Position numbers and translations under genes: made by a program | Assembly: GCA_964564905.1 (NCBI GenBank) | Contig: CAZMCI010000010.1 | Span: forward strand, 1 to 29,323 | Source of the DNA: B75-G9 sp964564905 | GTDB lineage: Archaea; Hadarchaeota; Hadarchaeia; Hadarchaeales; Hadarchaeaceae | Direction: 5' to 3' | DNA: 29,323 nucleotides | In this document: positions 1-7,195 of the stretch, piece after piece | Position numbering within the stretch: the stretch's first letter is position 1 | How the letters are laid out: each line of letters begins with the position of its first letter | Notes under the pieces: generated by a model | The model's input: only the letters and a program-made list of their open reading frames with translations | Databases searched by the model: none | Told to the model about the DNA's origin: nothing

Positions 1-2
1 AT

Positions 3-971
3 TCGGGGCTGACCGATATCGATTATAAAAAGGACAAAATCTGTCTGTTTCTGGACGAGGCACAAAAGTGTGAAAACTGGGTTGCGGACGTGAAGCTGAT
101 TTATGACAATTTGCGCAACGTGAAAATTTTCGTCTCCGGCTCGGCTTCTTTGAACATTTTAACGGAGGCTAAAAAAAGCTTGGCCGGCAGAGCTATCTAT
201 TATGAGCTTGCGCCGCTTAGCTTTGAGGAGTTTTTACGTTTCAAAGGCGTGCGTTTCGAGAAGGAGAGGTTCTGGCTGTACGAGGATCGGCTGAAAAGGG
301 AGTTCAACAAATTTTTGATTAGGTCCCTCCCCGAGCTGGTCAACGAAGGAGACGTGAATTTCATCAAGAATTACGTGAGAAACACCGTGATTGAGCCGAT
401 TATTCTGAAGGACATTCCCAAGGAGTTCAAAGAAGTTGATATTTTGTTGCTGGAGAAGCTTGTCACGATTTTCTTGAGCAATCCGGGACAGTATTTGTCG
501 GTGGATGAACTTGCAAAGGAACTGAGACGAGCAAAAACAACCCTGTACAAGGCCCTGTTTTATTTAGAATTTTCTTTTTTGATCAGAAGGGTTTTGAATT
601 ACAGGCCCTCCATAAGAGCCGCTTCCAGAAAACTTTCGAGGGTTTATGCTTATCACCCATGCCTGACTTTGCCTTTCAACGTGTCAGAAGAAAAGTTTGC
701 GGAAAACTTGGTCCTGTTTGAGTTGGGGGCGAAATACTATTGGAGAGAAAAAGAAAAGGAAATAGATTTCTTGAAGGGATTTTCTCCCGTTGAAGTCAAG
801 TTCAAATCAAAGATCGGAAAAGAGGATGTCAGGCACATAGCTTATTTCATCAAGAGATATGGAAAAAACCTAGGTGTTAGACGGACGTATGTGATCACAA
901 GAGATGTAGAGGGAAAAATGGGCAATGCCAGCCTGATCCCGTTATGGAAATTTTGCTTCAAAAGGATATGA
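3..971 (+). CDS. AAA family ATPase with DUF4143-like C-terminus, 5'-truncated by window edge
   Basis: The reading frame is open from base 3, upstream of the first GTG at 90. The upstream part reads ICLFLDEAQKCENW, a Walker B motif (hydrophobic run, then D-E) typical of these ATPases, so GTG 90 is not the real start and the P-loop lies outside the window. A sensor-like stretch VKIFVSGSAS follows. The middle carries a helix-turn-helix-like segment (VDELAKELRRAKTTLYKALFY). The C-terminus, with EIDFLKGFSPVEVKFK, resembles the nuclease-like DUF4143 fold. Such proteins are common, mobile and functionally unclear in archaea, and are sometimes toxin-antitoxin-like. Its place beside a tRNA and a transposase remnant fits an accessory gene. 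Confidence 0.75.
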   Translation, partial: SGLTDIDYKKDKICLFLDEAQKCENWVADVKLIYDNLRNVKIFVSGSASLNILTEAKKSLAGRAIYYELAPLSFEEFLRFKGVRFEKERFWLYEDRLKREFNKFLIRSLPELVNEGDVNFIKNYVRNTVIEPIILKDIPKEFKEVDILLLEKLVTIFLSNPGQYLSVDELAKELRRAKTTLYKALFYLEFSFLIRRVLNYRPSIRAASRKLSRVYAYHPCLTLPFNVSEEKFAENLVLFELGAKYYWREKEKEIDFLKGFSPVEVKFKSKIGKEDVRHIAYFIKRYGKNLGVRRTYVITRDVEGKMGNASLIPLWKFCFKRI

Positions 972-1120
972 AGCAAGAAAGTTCGTTAGGGTGGAGGATG
1001 GTTTTTACAGTAATAGGCTGATTGCTTCATCCGTTCATATGGACAGGATTTACTGCGACAACACCCGTGGTGATGGCATGTTGAGGATAAAGCCTTACCT
1101 CCCAAACCATCGGTGTGGAG

Positions 1121-1212
1121 GTGAAAATAAACATGCCAAAGTATGTGGGGTTGGATGATCACCAGCGGGGAGTAACACTTAAATTTCACATAGGTGCGGG
1201 GGAGGGGATTTG
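1121..1212 (+). pseudogene. Truncated start of an IS110-type transposase, with Shine-Dalgarno site
   Basis: A strong SD site, GGAGGTGA, begins near 1117 and lies 8 bases before ATG 1133. The frame encodes MPKYVGLDDHQRGV and then runs through the tRNA-Leu flank to a stop after 26 codons. The K-Y-V-G-L-D-x-H-Q-R pattern is the usual N-terminus of IS110-family DEDD transposases, whose first catalytic Asp lies there. Homology appears to end after about ten residues, just before the tRNA flank. The stretch from 972 to 1120 holds no other gene and might be the left-end noncoding DNA of the same element. The family call rests on a very short match. Confidence 0.4.
1178..1201 (-). repeat. 24-bp repeat, copy at tRNA-Leu end
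   Basis: This copy covers the last six acceptor bases and discriminator of tRNA-Leu and 17 bases of non-tRNA flank (CCTATGTGAAATTTAAG). It is identical to 23849-23872 but lies on the opposite strand. Confidence 0.85.
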
Positions 1213-1279
1213 AACCCCCGAACCCCTTCGGGACCAGACCCTGAATCTGGCGCCGTTGACCTGGCTTGGCAACCCCCGC
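1195..1279 (-). tRNA. tRNA-Leu(CAG)
   Basis: On the minus strand the 7-bp acceptor GCGGGGG (1279-1273) pairs with CCCCCGC (1202-1196), and the discriminator is A (1195). The anticodon stem CCAGA/TCTGG closes a 7-base loop, TTCAGGG, giving anticodon CAG, which reads the Leu codon CTG. A long variable arm (TCCCGAAGGGG) confirms a class II tRNA. The T-arm contains TTCAAAT. No CCA is encoded because CCT follows the discriminator. No intron is seen. A TATA-like element, TTTAAAGC, lies about 25-32 bases upstream on the minus strand. The gene's 3' end and flank are repeated at 23849-23872. Confidence 0.95.
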
Positions 1280-1299
1280 TCAAAAATCAACAGATTACA

Positions 1300-1315
1300 T
1301 AAAGCTTTAAAATTT
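1300..1315. promoter_or_regulatory. Shared AT-rich promoter region between tRNA-Leu and the DUF1512 gene
   Basis: The palindrome TAAAGCTTTA (1300-1309) runs into AAATTT. On the minus strand it gives a TATA-like box at the right distance for tRNA-Leu. On the plus strand, GCTTTAAAATTT could serve the DUF1512 gene starting near 1361. Promoter activity is inferred from position and composition. Confidence 0.45.
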
Positions 1316-1360
1316 ATGAAGCCTTATGGGACTGGAGGACAAATTGGGATTTGTGGTAAA

Positions 1361-2536
1361 GTGCCAGAAACGGACATAGTGGTTTGGATATTCGTCATCA
1401 TGATATTCAGCTTCGTCTGGATGATACTCACCCCCCAGCTGATGGCGCTCCAGGCACGGGTTGGAATAGGGCAGCTGCGCAAGTCCGTCAAACAGCTCGA
1501 GGGATGGGCCAAGGAGAGCAGGCAGGTCGCGCTGAAGGCGATACTCAAACATGGAAAACCGAAACGCGATGTGGAAAAGGAATTCGACAACTTTCTGGAG
1601 TTTTTCGCCATCGAACCGGTGAGCGAGGATCCCGTTGGGGTTCTCAGGAGGCTTGAGCACGTGCTCGATGTGCGAAAGCGGCGGTTCCAGGGGGTCGTGT
1701 CCCGTTTTGCTCCGAAAGCGGATCCCGAATCCGCGGCAAACTTGGAAATGGTTCTAGAAGGAGCGATGGCCAACCGCGTCCTCTACCGCCTCATGCGCCA
1801 TTTCATGCTCTTGGCTGAGAAGACGAAAAATATGCAACTCGTCATGCTCGTACAGATGAACATTCCATTTCTACGAGAATATGCGAGGTCGTTCGTGGAG
1901 GCGACAAAGGCATTTGCGGAGGGTAAACCCATCGGAGATGGAGTGGGACCCTTAGCAGCCGCGAAGTTCATCGGCGAAGCTAAGTGCAAGGAGCCGGTTG
2001 AGGATACGGTTTACGCCGAAACGAGGTTCGATGGCAGGAAGCTCTTGGTGGTCAAGGCTAGAGGGCCGGGCGGACGCGTCGGCAAGCCTGGGGAGTTGAT
2101 AAAGCGATTGATCCAGAAGTACAGGGTATCCAGGATAATAATGATCGATGCAGCCGGAAAGCTCGAGGGAGAAGCCAGCGGAGAGGTCGTGGAGGGTGTG
2201 GGTGCGGCGATAGGAGGACCTCCAACGGAAAAGTACAAGATCGAGGAAATAGCGACGAAACGCAGGGTTCCGGTGGATGCCATAGTGGTGAAGGAGTCCT
2301 TCGCTGAGGCCATCAAACCCATGAACAAGCGCTTGGCGAGAGGTGCGGAGATCGCGGCTGAGAGGGTGAAAAAAGCGATAAGGGAACGGACCAAGCCCGG
2401 GGACACGGTCATAATAGCTGGGATCGGAAATACCATCGGAATAGGGCAGATGCCCGATGAGATACCGACGGAATTTCCGTCTCCTCCTGCACGGGGGAAG
2501 GACGAACTAGAATCCGTAGCCCTGCCCATGCGGTGA
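1361..2536 (+). CDS. DUF1512 family membrane-anchored archaeal protein
   Basis: This archaeal protein of unknown function matches my recollection of the DUF1512 family in length (about 390 residues) and layout. An N-terminal hydrophobic segment (IVVWIFVIMIFSFVWMIL) anchors it. A charged helical region follows, then an alpha/beta part with glycine-rich loops such as VVEGVGAAIGGPP and IIAGIGNTIGIGQMP near the C-terminus. I chose GTG 1361. The longer open frame from 1256 would start inside tRNA-Leu and is unlikely, while ATG 1400 would cut into the membrane segment. GTG 1379 is also possible. It is transcribed away from tRNA-Leu, and fusA follows 49 bases later with its own promoter. Confidence 0.7.
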   Translation: MPETDIVVWIFVIMIFSFVWMILTPQLMALQARVGIGQLRKSVKQLEGWAKESRQVALKAILKHGKPKRDVEKEFDNFLEFFAIEPVSEDPVGVLRRLEHVLDVRKRRFQGVVSRFAPKADPESAANLEMVLEGAMANRVLYRLMRHFMLLAEKTKNMQLVMLVQMNIPFLREYARSFVEATKAFAEGKPIGDGVGPLAAAKFIGEAKCKEPVEDTVYAETRFDGRKLLVVKARGPGGRVGKPGELIKRLIQKYRVSRIIMIDAAGKLEGEASGEVVEGVGAAIGGPPTEKYKIEEIATKRRVPVDAIVVKESFAEAIKPMNKRLARGAEIAAERVKKAIRERTKPGDTVIIAGIGNTIGIGQMPDEIPTEFPSPPARGKDELESVALPMR

Positions 2537-2543
2537 CACCTCG

Positions 2544-2578
2544 TTTTTAAAGCATGAAGCCGCAATCTATGGGAGGGG
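2544..2578 (+). promoter_or_regulatory. fusA promoter and ribosome binding site
   Basis: TTTTTAAA at 2544-2551 is a TATA-like box. The purine-rich SD GGGAGGGG at 2571-2578 lies 7 bases before ATG 2586. Together they support ATG 2586 as the aEF-2 start and an independent fusA transcript. Confidence 0.6.
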
Positions 2579-2585
2579 AAGATCG

Positions 2586-4775
2586 ATGCGTCGTTACAAG
2601 CATCTAGCCGATGTCCAGAAGATGATGTGGGCACCAGAGCGTATCAGGAACATAGGGATAGTCGCTCACGTGGATCATGGCAAAACCACACTTACTGACT
2701 CTTTGGTGGCCGCCTCAGGCATAATCAGCTCCGAGCTGGCCGGTGAGCAGCTGTTCACGGACTTTCTGGATATAGAGCAGCAGCGGGGGATAACCGTACA
2801 GACGGCCGCGGTCAGCTTGGCGCACACGTTCGAGGGCAATGAGTATCTCATTAACCTGCTCGACACACCGGGTCACGTGGACTTCAGCGGAGACGTCACC
2901 CGAGCGCTTCGGGCCATAGACGGCGTCGTGGTCGTGATGGACGCCGTGGAGGGGGTCATGCCCCAGACCGAGACGGTGCTCAGGCAGGCCCTGCAAGAGC
3001 GCGCACGTCCTGTCCTGTTCATCAACAAGGTAGATCGTCTCATAGACGAACTCAAGCTCACTCCGGAGGGCATTCAGGCGAGGTTCATAAAGCTGATAAC
3101 CAAGTTCAACGAGCTCATCCGCAGATACGCCCACCCGAGCGTGGCGGACAAGTGGACCGTAAGCGTTGAGGGGGGATCGGTGGCTTTCGGCTCTGCCAAG
3201 GAGAAGTGGGCACTCTCCGTGCCCCAGATGAAAAAGAAGAACATAAGTTTCAAGGACATCATCGAGGCCTACCGGACCGGGACGCAGGCCGAGCTTGCAA
3301 AAAAGAGCCCCATCTACGAGGTGGTCCTGGACATGGTCATCCGTCATCTTCCAAATCCCCGGGAGGCACAGGCGCTGCGTATCCCGGTGATATGGAGAGG
3401 AGATCTGAACAGCGAACTCGGCAAGGACATGCTCGCGGCAAATCCCCACGGAAAAATATGCATGGTGATAACCGACATCATCGTCGACGACCAGGCGGGT
3501 GTGATATCGACCGGGAGGATTTTCTCTGGGACGATAGAGAAGGGCAAGTCCGTCAGGCTCGTCGGCGCCGACAAGGAGGCACGTATCCAGCAGGTGAATG
3601 TTTACATGGGTCCGGATCGTGTGATGGTCGACAAGGTCCCCGCAGGAAATATCGGTGCAATAATCGGGCTCAAGGAGGCGGTCGTGGGGGAGACCCTCAT
3701 CGAGACGGGCGTTGAGGGTAAGGGATTCGAGGAACTCCGTTACATAAGCGAACCAGTCGTGACGGTGGCGGTGGAACCCAAGAACTTCCAGGAATTGCCG
3801 AAACTGGTAAACGAGTTGAAGCGCATTTCCCGCGAGGATCCAAACGTCAAGGTGAAGATCAACGAGGAAACCGGAGAGTACCTGGTATCGGGGATGGGGG
3901 AGGTCCATCTGGAGATAGTTCAGTACAAGCTGAAGGAGGCTGGGCTTGAGGTGAAGACATCAAAGCCGATCGTGGTCTACCGGGAGGCTGTTACCAAGAG
4001 GGCTGGCCCCGTGGAGGGAAAGTCCCCCAACAGGCACAACCGGTTCATGATGTCCGTCGAACCGCTCGAACCGGAGGTCATCAAGGCCATCGGAGAGGGT
4101 AGGGTATCGGAGAAGCAGGAGAGAAAGGAACGAGCGAGCGTGCTCAGGGAACTCGGGTGGGAAGCCCACGCGGCCCGTAACGTGGTGTCGATAATCGGCC
4201 CGAACGTCCTCGTCGATGTGAGCAAGGGCGTGCAGTACATGCGTGAAGTCGAGGATTACGTCATCGAGGCGTTCAGGGAGGTGGTGGAGGAGGGACCCAT
4301 CATGCGGGAGCCGATGCGCGGACTGAAGGTCCTCATAGAGGATGCCACTTTGCACGAGGACTCCGTGCACAGAGGCCCGGCGCAGATCATCCCGGCCGTG
4401 AGGCGCCCCGTTCAGGCGGCCGTGCTTCTCGCCAATCCCACGGTTCTCGAACCCCTCCTCAAGCTCGAGGTACGCGTGCCCCAGGAGTTCATGGGAGGGG
4501 CGACCAAGGTCATTCAGGGACGGAGGGGGAAAATCCTGAGCATGGACGCCGAGGAGGACATAACGATAATCAGGGCTTCCCTTCCGGTTGCAAATTCATT
4601 CGGACTGGCGGCCGAGCTACGTTCCGAGACGGAGGGAAGGGCGATATGGGCGACGGAGTTCGACAGATTCGAACAGCTTCCGCGAGAACTTCAAAATCAG
4701 GTCATCCTCGACACGCGCAAGCGCAAAGGTCTGAAACCCGAGCCTCCGAAGCCAGAGGAGTTCATGGAGAAATGA
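2586..4775 (+). CDS. fusA: Translation elongation factor 2 (aEF-2)
   Basis: This is the ribosomal translocase GTPase of archaea. The N-terminal G domain has the P-loop AHVDHGKTT (about residues 26-34), switch-region RGIT, DTPGH, and NKVD. The C-terminal domain carries LHEDSVHRGPAQIIPA, which contains the His expected to become diphthamide. At 729 residues it is the usual archaeal length, and all G motifs are intact. The start at ATG 2586 is supported by a strong SD. Its 3' end overlaps the 3' end of the convergent ksgA by 14 bases, so the two transcripts must run into each other. Confidence 0.98.
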   Translation: MRRYKHLADVQKMMWAPERIRNIGIVAHVDHGKTTLTDSLVAASGIISSELAGEQLFTDFLDIEQQRGITVQTAAVSLAHTFEGNEYLINLLDTPGHVDFSGDVTRALRAIDGVVVVMDAVEGVMPQTETVLRQALQERARPVLFINKVDRLIDELKLTPEGIQARFIKLITKFNELIRRYAHPSVADKWTVSVEGGSVAFGSAKEKWALSVPQMKKKNISFKDIIEAYRTGTQAELAKKSPIYEVVLDMVIRHLPNPREAQALRIPVIWRGDLNSELGKDMLAANPHGKICMVITDIIVDDQAGVISTGRIFSGTIEKGKSVRLVGADKEARIQQVNVYMGPDRVMVDKVPAGNIGAIIGLKEAVVGETLIETGVEGKGFEELRYISEPVVTVAVEPKNFQELPKLVNELKRISREDPNVKVKINEETGEYLVSGMGEVHLEIVQYKLKEAGLEVKTSKPIVVYREAVTKRAGPVEGKSPNRHNRFMMSVEPLEPEVIKAIGEGRVSEKQERKERASVLRELGWEAHAARNVVSIIGPNVLVDVSKGVQYMREVEDYVIEAFREVVEEGPIMREPMRGLKVLIEDATLHEDSVHRGPAQIIPAVRRPVQAAVLLANPTVLEPLLKLEVRVPQEFMGGATKVIQGRRGKILSMDAEEDITIIRASLPVANSFGLAAELRSETEGRAIWATEFDRFEQLPRELQNQVILDTRKRKGLKPEPPKPEEFMEK

Positions 4776-5619
4776 GCAAATTTGCAATTGTCGCGAATTT
4801 TTCTGGTTCGAGGTCCACCACGCGTGCTTCGGCCAGTTCTCTCGGAAGTTTTCCGTCGATGAACGCTCTGCGTTCCGTCTTGGACATGGTGGTCCCCGGG
4901 AATATCCCTTCGAGGGAGCGGTACAGGGCATTGCGCACCCGCTGGCGGCGATGTTGGAAGAGTCCACGGACGACGCTGAAGAACATACGCTCGTCCAAGA
5001 CATCGAACGGCGGGTCGCGGGGTTTCAGCCTCACAATGGATGAGGTCACCTTGGGTTCCGGAAAGAAAGCTGATGGAGGCACCTCCTCCAGCACCTCAAC
5101 GGATGCCCTGTAGTGAACGTTCACCGTCAGGCGGCCGTAGTGTTCCGAGCCGGGGCTTGCCACAAGTCTCTGGGCGAACTCCTTCTGATACATCAACACG
5201 GCCAGCTCGAACCCGTGTTCCAGCAGTCTGAACGTTATTTCCGAGGAAATGCCGTACGGGAGGTTTGCCACCACCTTGTTGAACTCCGGCAGCTGAATGC
5301 GCAGAACGTCTCCGCACATCAGTTTGACATTTTTTTGATCCTTCAGGCGCTTCCTCATGATGGCCATCAGTCTTTTATCCTTCTCTATCGCGATCACCCT
5401 CGCTCCACGACGAGCGAGTAGCAACGTCAGGTTTCCTATCCCCGCCCCGATCTCGAGCACAACCTCGTCTCCCGAGAGCTCCGCGTACTCGATCATCCGC
5501 TCTAGAAGCGCCCGGTCGATCACCTGATGCTGCCCCGACCGTTTTCTGAGCCTTACGTCATGCTCCCTCAGGAGGGCCAAAGTTTGTGTCAGCATCATTC
5601 TAATTATTCGCGGACGCAT
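4762..5619 (-). CDS. ksgA: 16S rRNA dimethyladenosine transferase (KsgA/Dim1)
   Basis: This enzyme uses S-adenosylmethionine to dimethylate two adjacent adenines near the 3' end of 16S rRNA. The SAM-binding motif I is VVLEIGAGIGNLTLLLA and the acidic motif II ends in IAIEKD. The catalytic motif NLPY is at about residues 118-121, and PPSAFFPEPKVTSSIVRL is a family hallmark. The 285-residue length is normal. The start is uncertain: ATG 5619 gives MRPRIIRMMLTQ, and an ATG pair seven codons in would remove a non-conserved leader. It is divergent from the SWIM gene, separated by only about 12-18 bases, so promoters must overlap the coding starts. Confidence 0.95.
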   Translation of the reverse strand: MRPRIIRMMLTQTLALLREHDVRLRKRSGQHQVIDRALLERMIEYAELSGDEVVLEIGAGIGNLTLLLARRGARVIAIEKDKRLMAIMRKRLKDQKNVKLMCGDVLRIQLPEFNKVVANLPYGISSEITFRLLEHGFELAVLMYQKEFAQRLVASPGSEHYGRLTVNVHYRASVEVLEEVPPSAFFPEPKVTSSIVRLKPRDPPFDVLDERMFFSVVRGLFQHRRQRVRNALYRSLEGIFPGTTMSKTERRAFIDGKLPRELAEARVVDLEPEKFATIANLLISP

Positions 5620-5637
5620 AATTAGACTGGGTTGTCC

Positions 5638-5979
5638 GTGGTCTCAAAGACGTTCTGGTTCAAGAGGGAGGAGCTGTTCAGGAGAATAAAACAGGAGGGG
5701 GCTCTGACCCCGGAGGTAGAGGCGGAGATCATCGGGCTCTACGGAGACCGTGGTAAGAGGGCCCTGGGGGCCGTCAGGTCCGGGAGGGTCGTGAAAAGGG
5801 GAAACCGATGGTACGTGCGCGGGAAATCCGACGAATACGAGGTCGTCAAAAATTTTTGCACCTGCAGGGATTACGTTCTCAACATCTCCACTGGAAAGGC
5901 CGGCGTGGACATGTGCTATCACGCGCTTGCGAAAAATATCTGTGAGCTGCTCGACATGTATTATGTGAGTGAACCGTGA
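5638..5979 (+). CDS. SWIM zinc-finger protein
   Basis: This small protein of about 113 residues has a single SWIM-type zinc motif, FCTCRDYVLN followed by DMCYHALA, which gives the C-x-C...C-x-H ligand set. SWIM domains are predicted to bind DNA or mediate protein contacts. In archaea, small single-domain versions are common and of unknown role. The upstream part (VEAEIIGLYGDRGKRALGAV) is helical, then a basic beta strand (RVVKRGNRWYVRG). GTG 5638 or TTG 5632 may be the start; GTG is preferred as the commoner codon. The 3' end overlaps the 3' end of the convergent nth gene by 19 bases. Confidence 0.8.
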   Translation: MVSKTFWFKREELFRRIKQEGALTPEVEAEIIGLYGDRGKRALGAVRSGRVVKRGNRWYVRGKSDEYEVVKNFCTCRDYVLNISTGKAGVDMCYHALAKNICELLDMYYVSEP

Positions 5980-6734
5980 GGCTCACCTCCAGTTGTCTTT
6001 AGATACCGGATACCGATCGGACAGAGGTCGTTTATCGGACATCTGTGGTGGAGCGGATTTCTGGCGCGGCAGTAACGTCGCCCGAGCTGGATCAGAAGCA
6101 TGTGGGTGTGCCCTCTCTTGCCAGCCGGCGTTACTCTCTCGAGTTTTACCCTCACCTGTTCGTGGTCGTCCATCGTCGATGCAAATCCGAGGCGCTTCGC
6201 GATCCTAAACACATGTGTATCTACAGGCAGCACATCCCTACCCGCCCCGAATGCCAGCAAAACATCCGCTGTTTTGTAGCCAACCCCGGGAAGCGACAGC
6301 AGCTCCATCCTAGCTTTTTCGTAAGGCATACGGAGCACCGAATTCAGATCGCCCCCGTACTTCTCCAATATCACGCGGGAGATTTCCTTCAGCCGTTTTG
6401 ATTTCATTCGGTACAGGCCAGCAGGCTGTATCAGTTCTCGGATTTCACCCTCTTCGGCCACCGCCAGCTGTTTTGGCGTCCTGAATCTGGCGGTGAGACG
6501 GTCATATGCGGTGCGAGTGTTGCGCCAGTTGGTGTTCTGGGACAGCACGGTGCTCACCAGCAGCAGGAAGGGATCCCTGGTAAAGTGATGCCATGGTTTG
6601 AATTCTCTGCCCAATCGGTTGATTATCTTGGCCATTCTGCGTCGTTCACGTTTTTGGTTCAGGTTTAAACCCGGGGCTGTAGTAGTTCTAACCGTGGTTG
6701 GTTTGGGTACCATCGAACTCCTGTACATCATCAT
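5961..6734 (-). CDS. nth: Endonuclease III-like DNA glycosylase/AP lyase
   Basis: This is a base-excision repair enzyme that removes oxidised pyrimidines and nicks the abasic site. The helix-hairpin-helix LPGVGYKTADVLL contains the catalytic Lys, and LPVDTHVFRIAKRLG contains the catalytic Asp. The LLVSTVLSQNTN segment is typical of the family. The C-terminal iron-sulfur motif reads YCRARNPLHHRCPINDLC. Compared with the usual C-x6-C-x2-C-x5-C, the second Cys is His. The start is uncertain. ATG 6734 gives a 33-residue, poorly conserved leader overlapping the divergent membrane gene. ATG 6635 (MAKIINRLG) would be the shorter form, but the charged helix just before it (NQKRERRR) looks genuine. 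An intermediate start is possible. Confidence 0.9.
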   Translation of the reverse strand: MMMYRSSMVPKPTTVRTTTAPGLNLNQKRERRRMAKIINRLGREFKPWHHFTRDPFLLLVSTVLSQNTNWRNTRTAYDRLTARFRTPKQLAVAEEGEIRELIQPAGLYRMKSKRLKEISRVILEKYGGDLNSVLRMPYEKARMELLSLPGVGYKTADVLLAFGAGRDVLPVDTHVFRIAKRLGFASTMDDHEQVRVKLERVTPAGKRGHTHMLLIQLGRRYCRARNPLHHRCPINDLCPIGIRYLKTTGGEPHGSLT

Positions 6735-7182
6735 CCTGGCGGGTTCTTTGGCGTTTGGGTTCGAGGCATTGATGCTCGGGCTGGGTGGGAAGACGATGTT
6801 GCTTTACCGGCGCAGGAAGTCAAGGATGTTTGCCTTGGCGTTTGGGGTGGGTTTGACCGTCTCTGTGTCGGCGGTGCTCACCTCGATCGTGTTCGCGCTG
6901 GAACCACTCTACTTCTGTGTTCTGGTGTTCGCATACACGTTTCTCGCGGGGAGGATCGTCAAAATCGCGGGTAAAAAAATGGCTGGGGGATCGCCACCTC
7001 CAGTCCCGCCTCCTCCAAGCGAGCTGGAGATAATCGCCATGCTTCGAAAACGGGGGCACGATACATCCGTGGTGAGGGACATGGCTGGGCGTCCACGAGG
7101 TCCGTCACGGCAGACATCCGAGCTGAAGGTCGTGGAGGAACTCAGGAAAGCAAAACGCGGTAGGTCTAAAGGTAGAACTTGA
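6694..7182 (+). CDS. Small membrane protein with proline linker and charged C-terminal tail
   Basis: I do not recognise the family. About three hydrophobic segments can be seen: ELLYIIILAGSLAFGFEALML, MFALAFGVGLTVSVSAVLTS, and EPLYFCVLVFAYTFLAG. A proline linker (GGSPPPVPPPP) follows, then a soluble basic tail with SELEIIAMLRKRGHDTSVVRD and ELKVVEELRKAKRG. The two tail helices look like repeats of one short motif (SEL-x-I/V-x-x-x-LRK). GTG 6694 is a likely start because the longer frame from 6598 runs deep into the opposite-strand nth gene; TTG 6703 is another option. It is divergent from nth and convergent with acs. Confidence 0.55.
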   Translation: MVGLGTIELLYIIILAGSLAFGFEALMLGLGGKTMLLYRRRKSRMFALAFGVGLTVSVSAVLTSIVFALEPLYFCVLVFAYTFLAGRIVKIAGKKMAGGSPPPVPPPPSELEIIAMLRKRGHDTSVVRDMAGRPRGPSRQTSELKVVEELRKAKRGRSKGRT

Positions 7183-7195
7183 CCCATGTTTGATG

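Noticed and set aside
986..1189. Minus-strand 67-codon frame
   Set aside because: Cys/His-rich by chance, no RBS, and opposite to the SD and transposase-like start on the plus strand.
1256..1360. N-terminal extension of the DUF1512 frame
   Set aside because: It would begin inside tRNA-Leu and cross the shared promoter; the hydrophobic anchor fits a start near 1361.
2715..3908. Long antisense open frame (397 codons) inside fusA
   Set aside because: It is the shadow of a conserved GC-rich gene; the composition is odd (very His- and Leu-rich) and no family is recognised.
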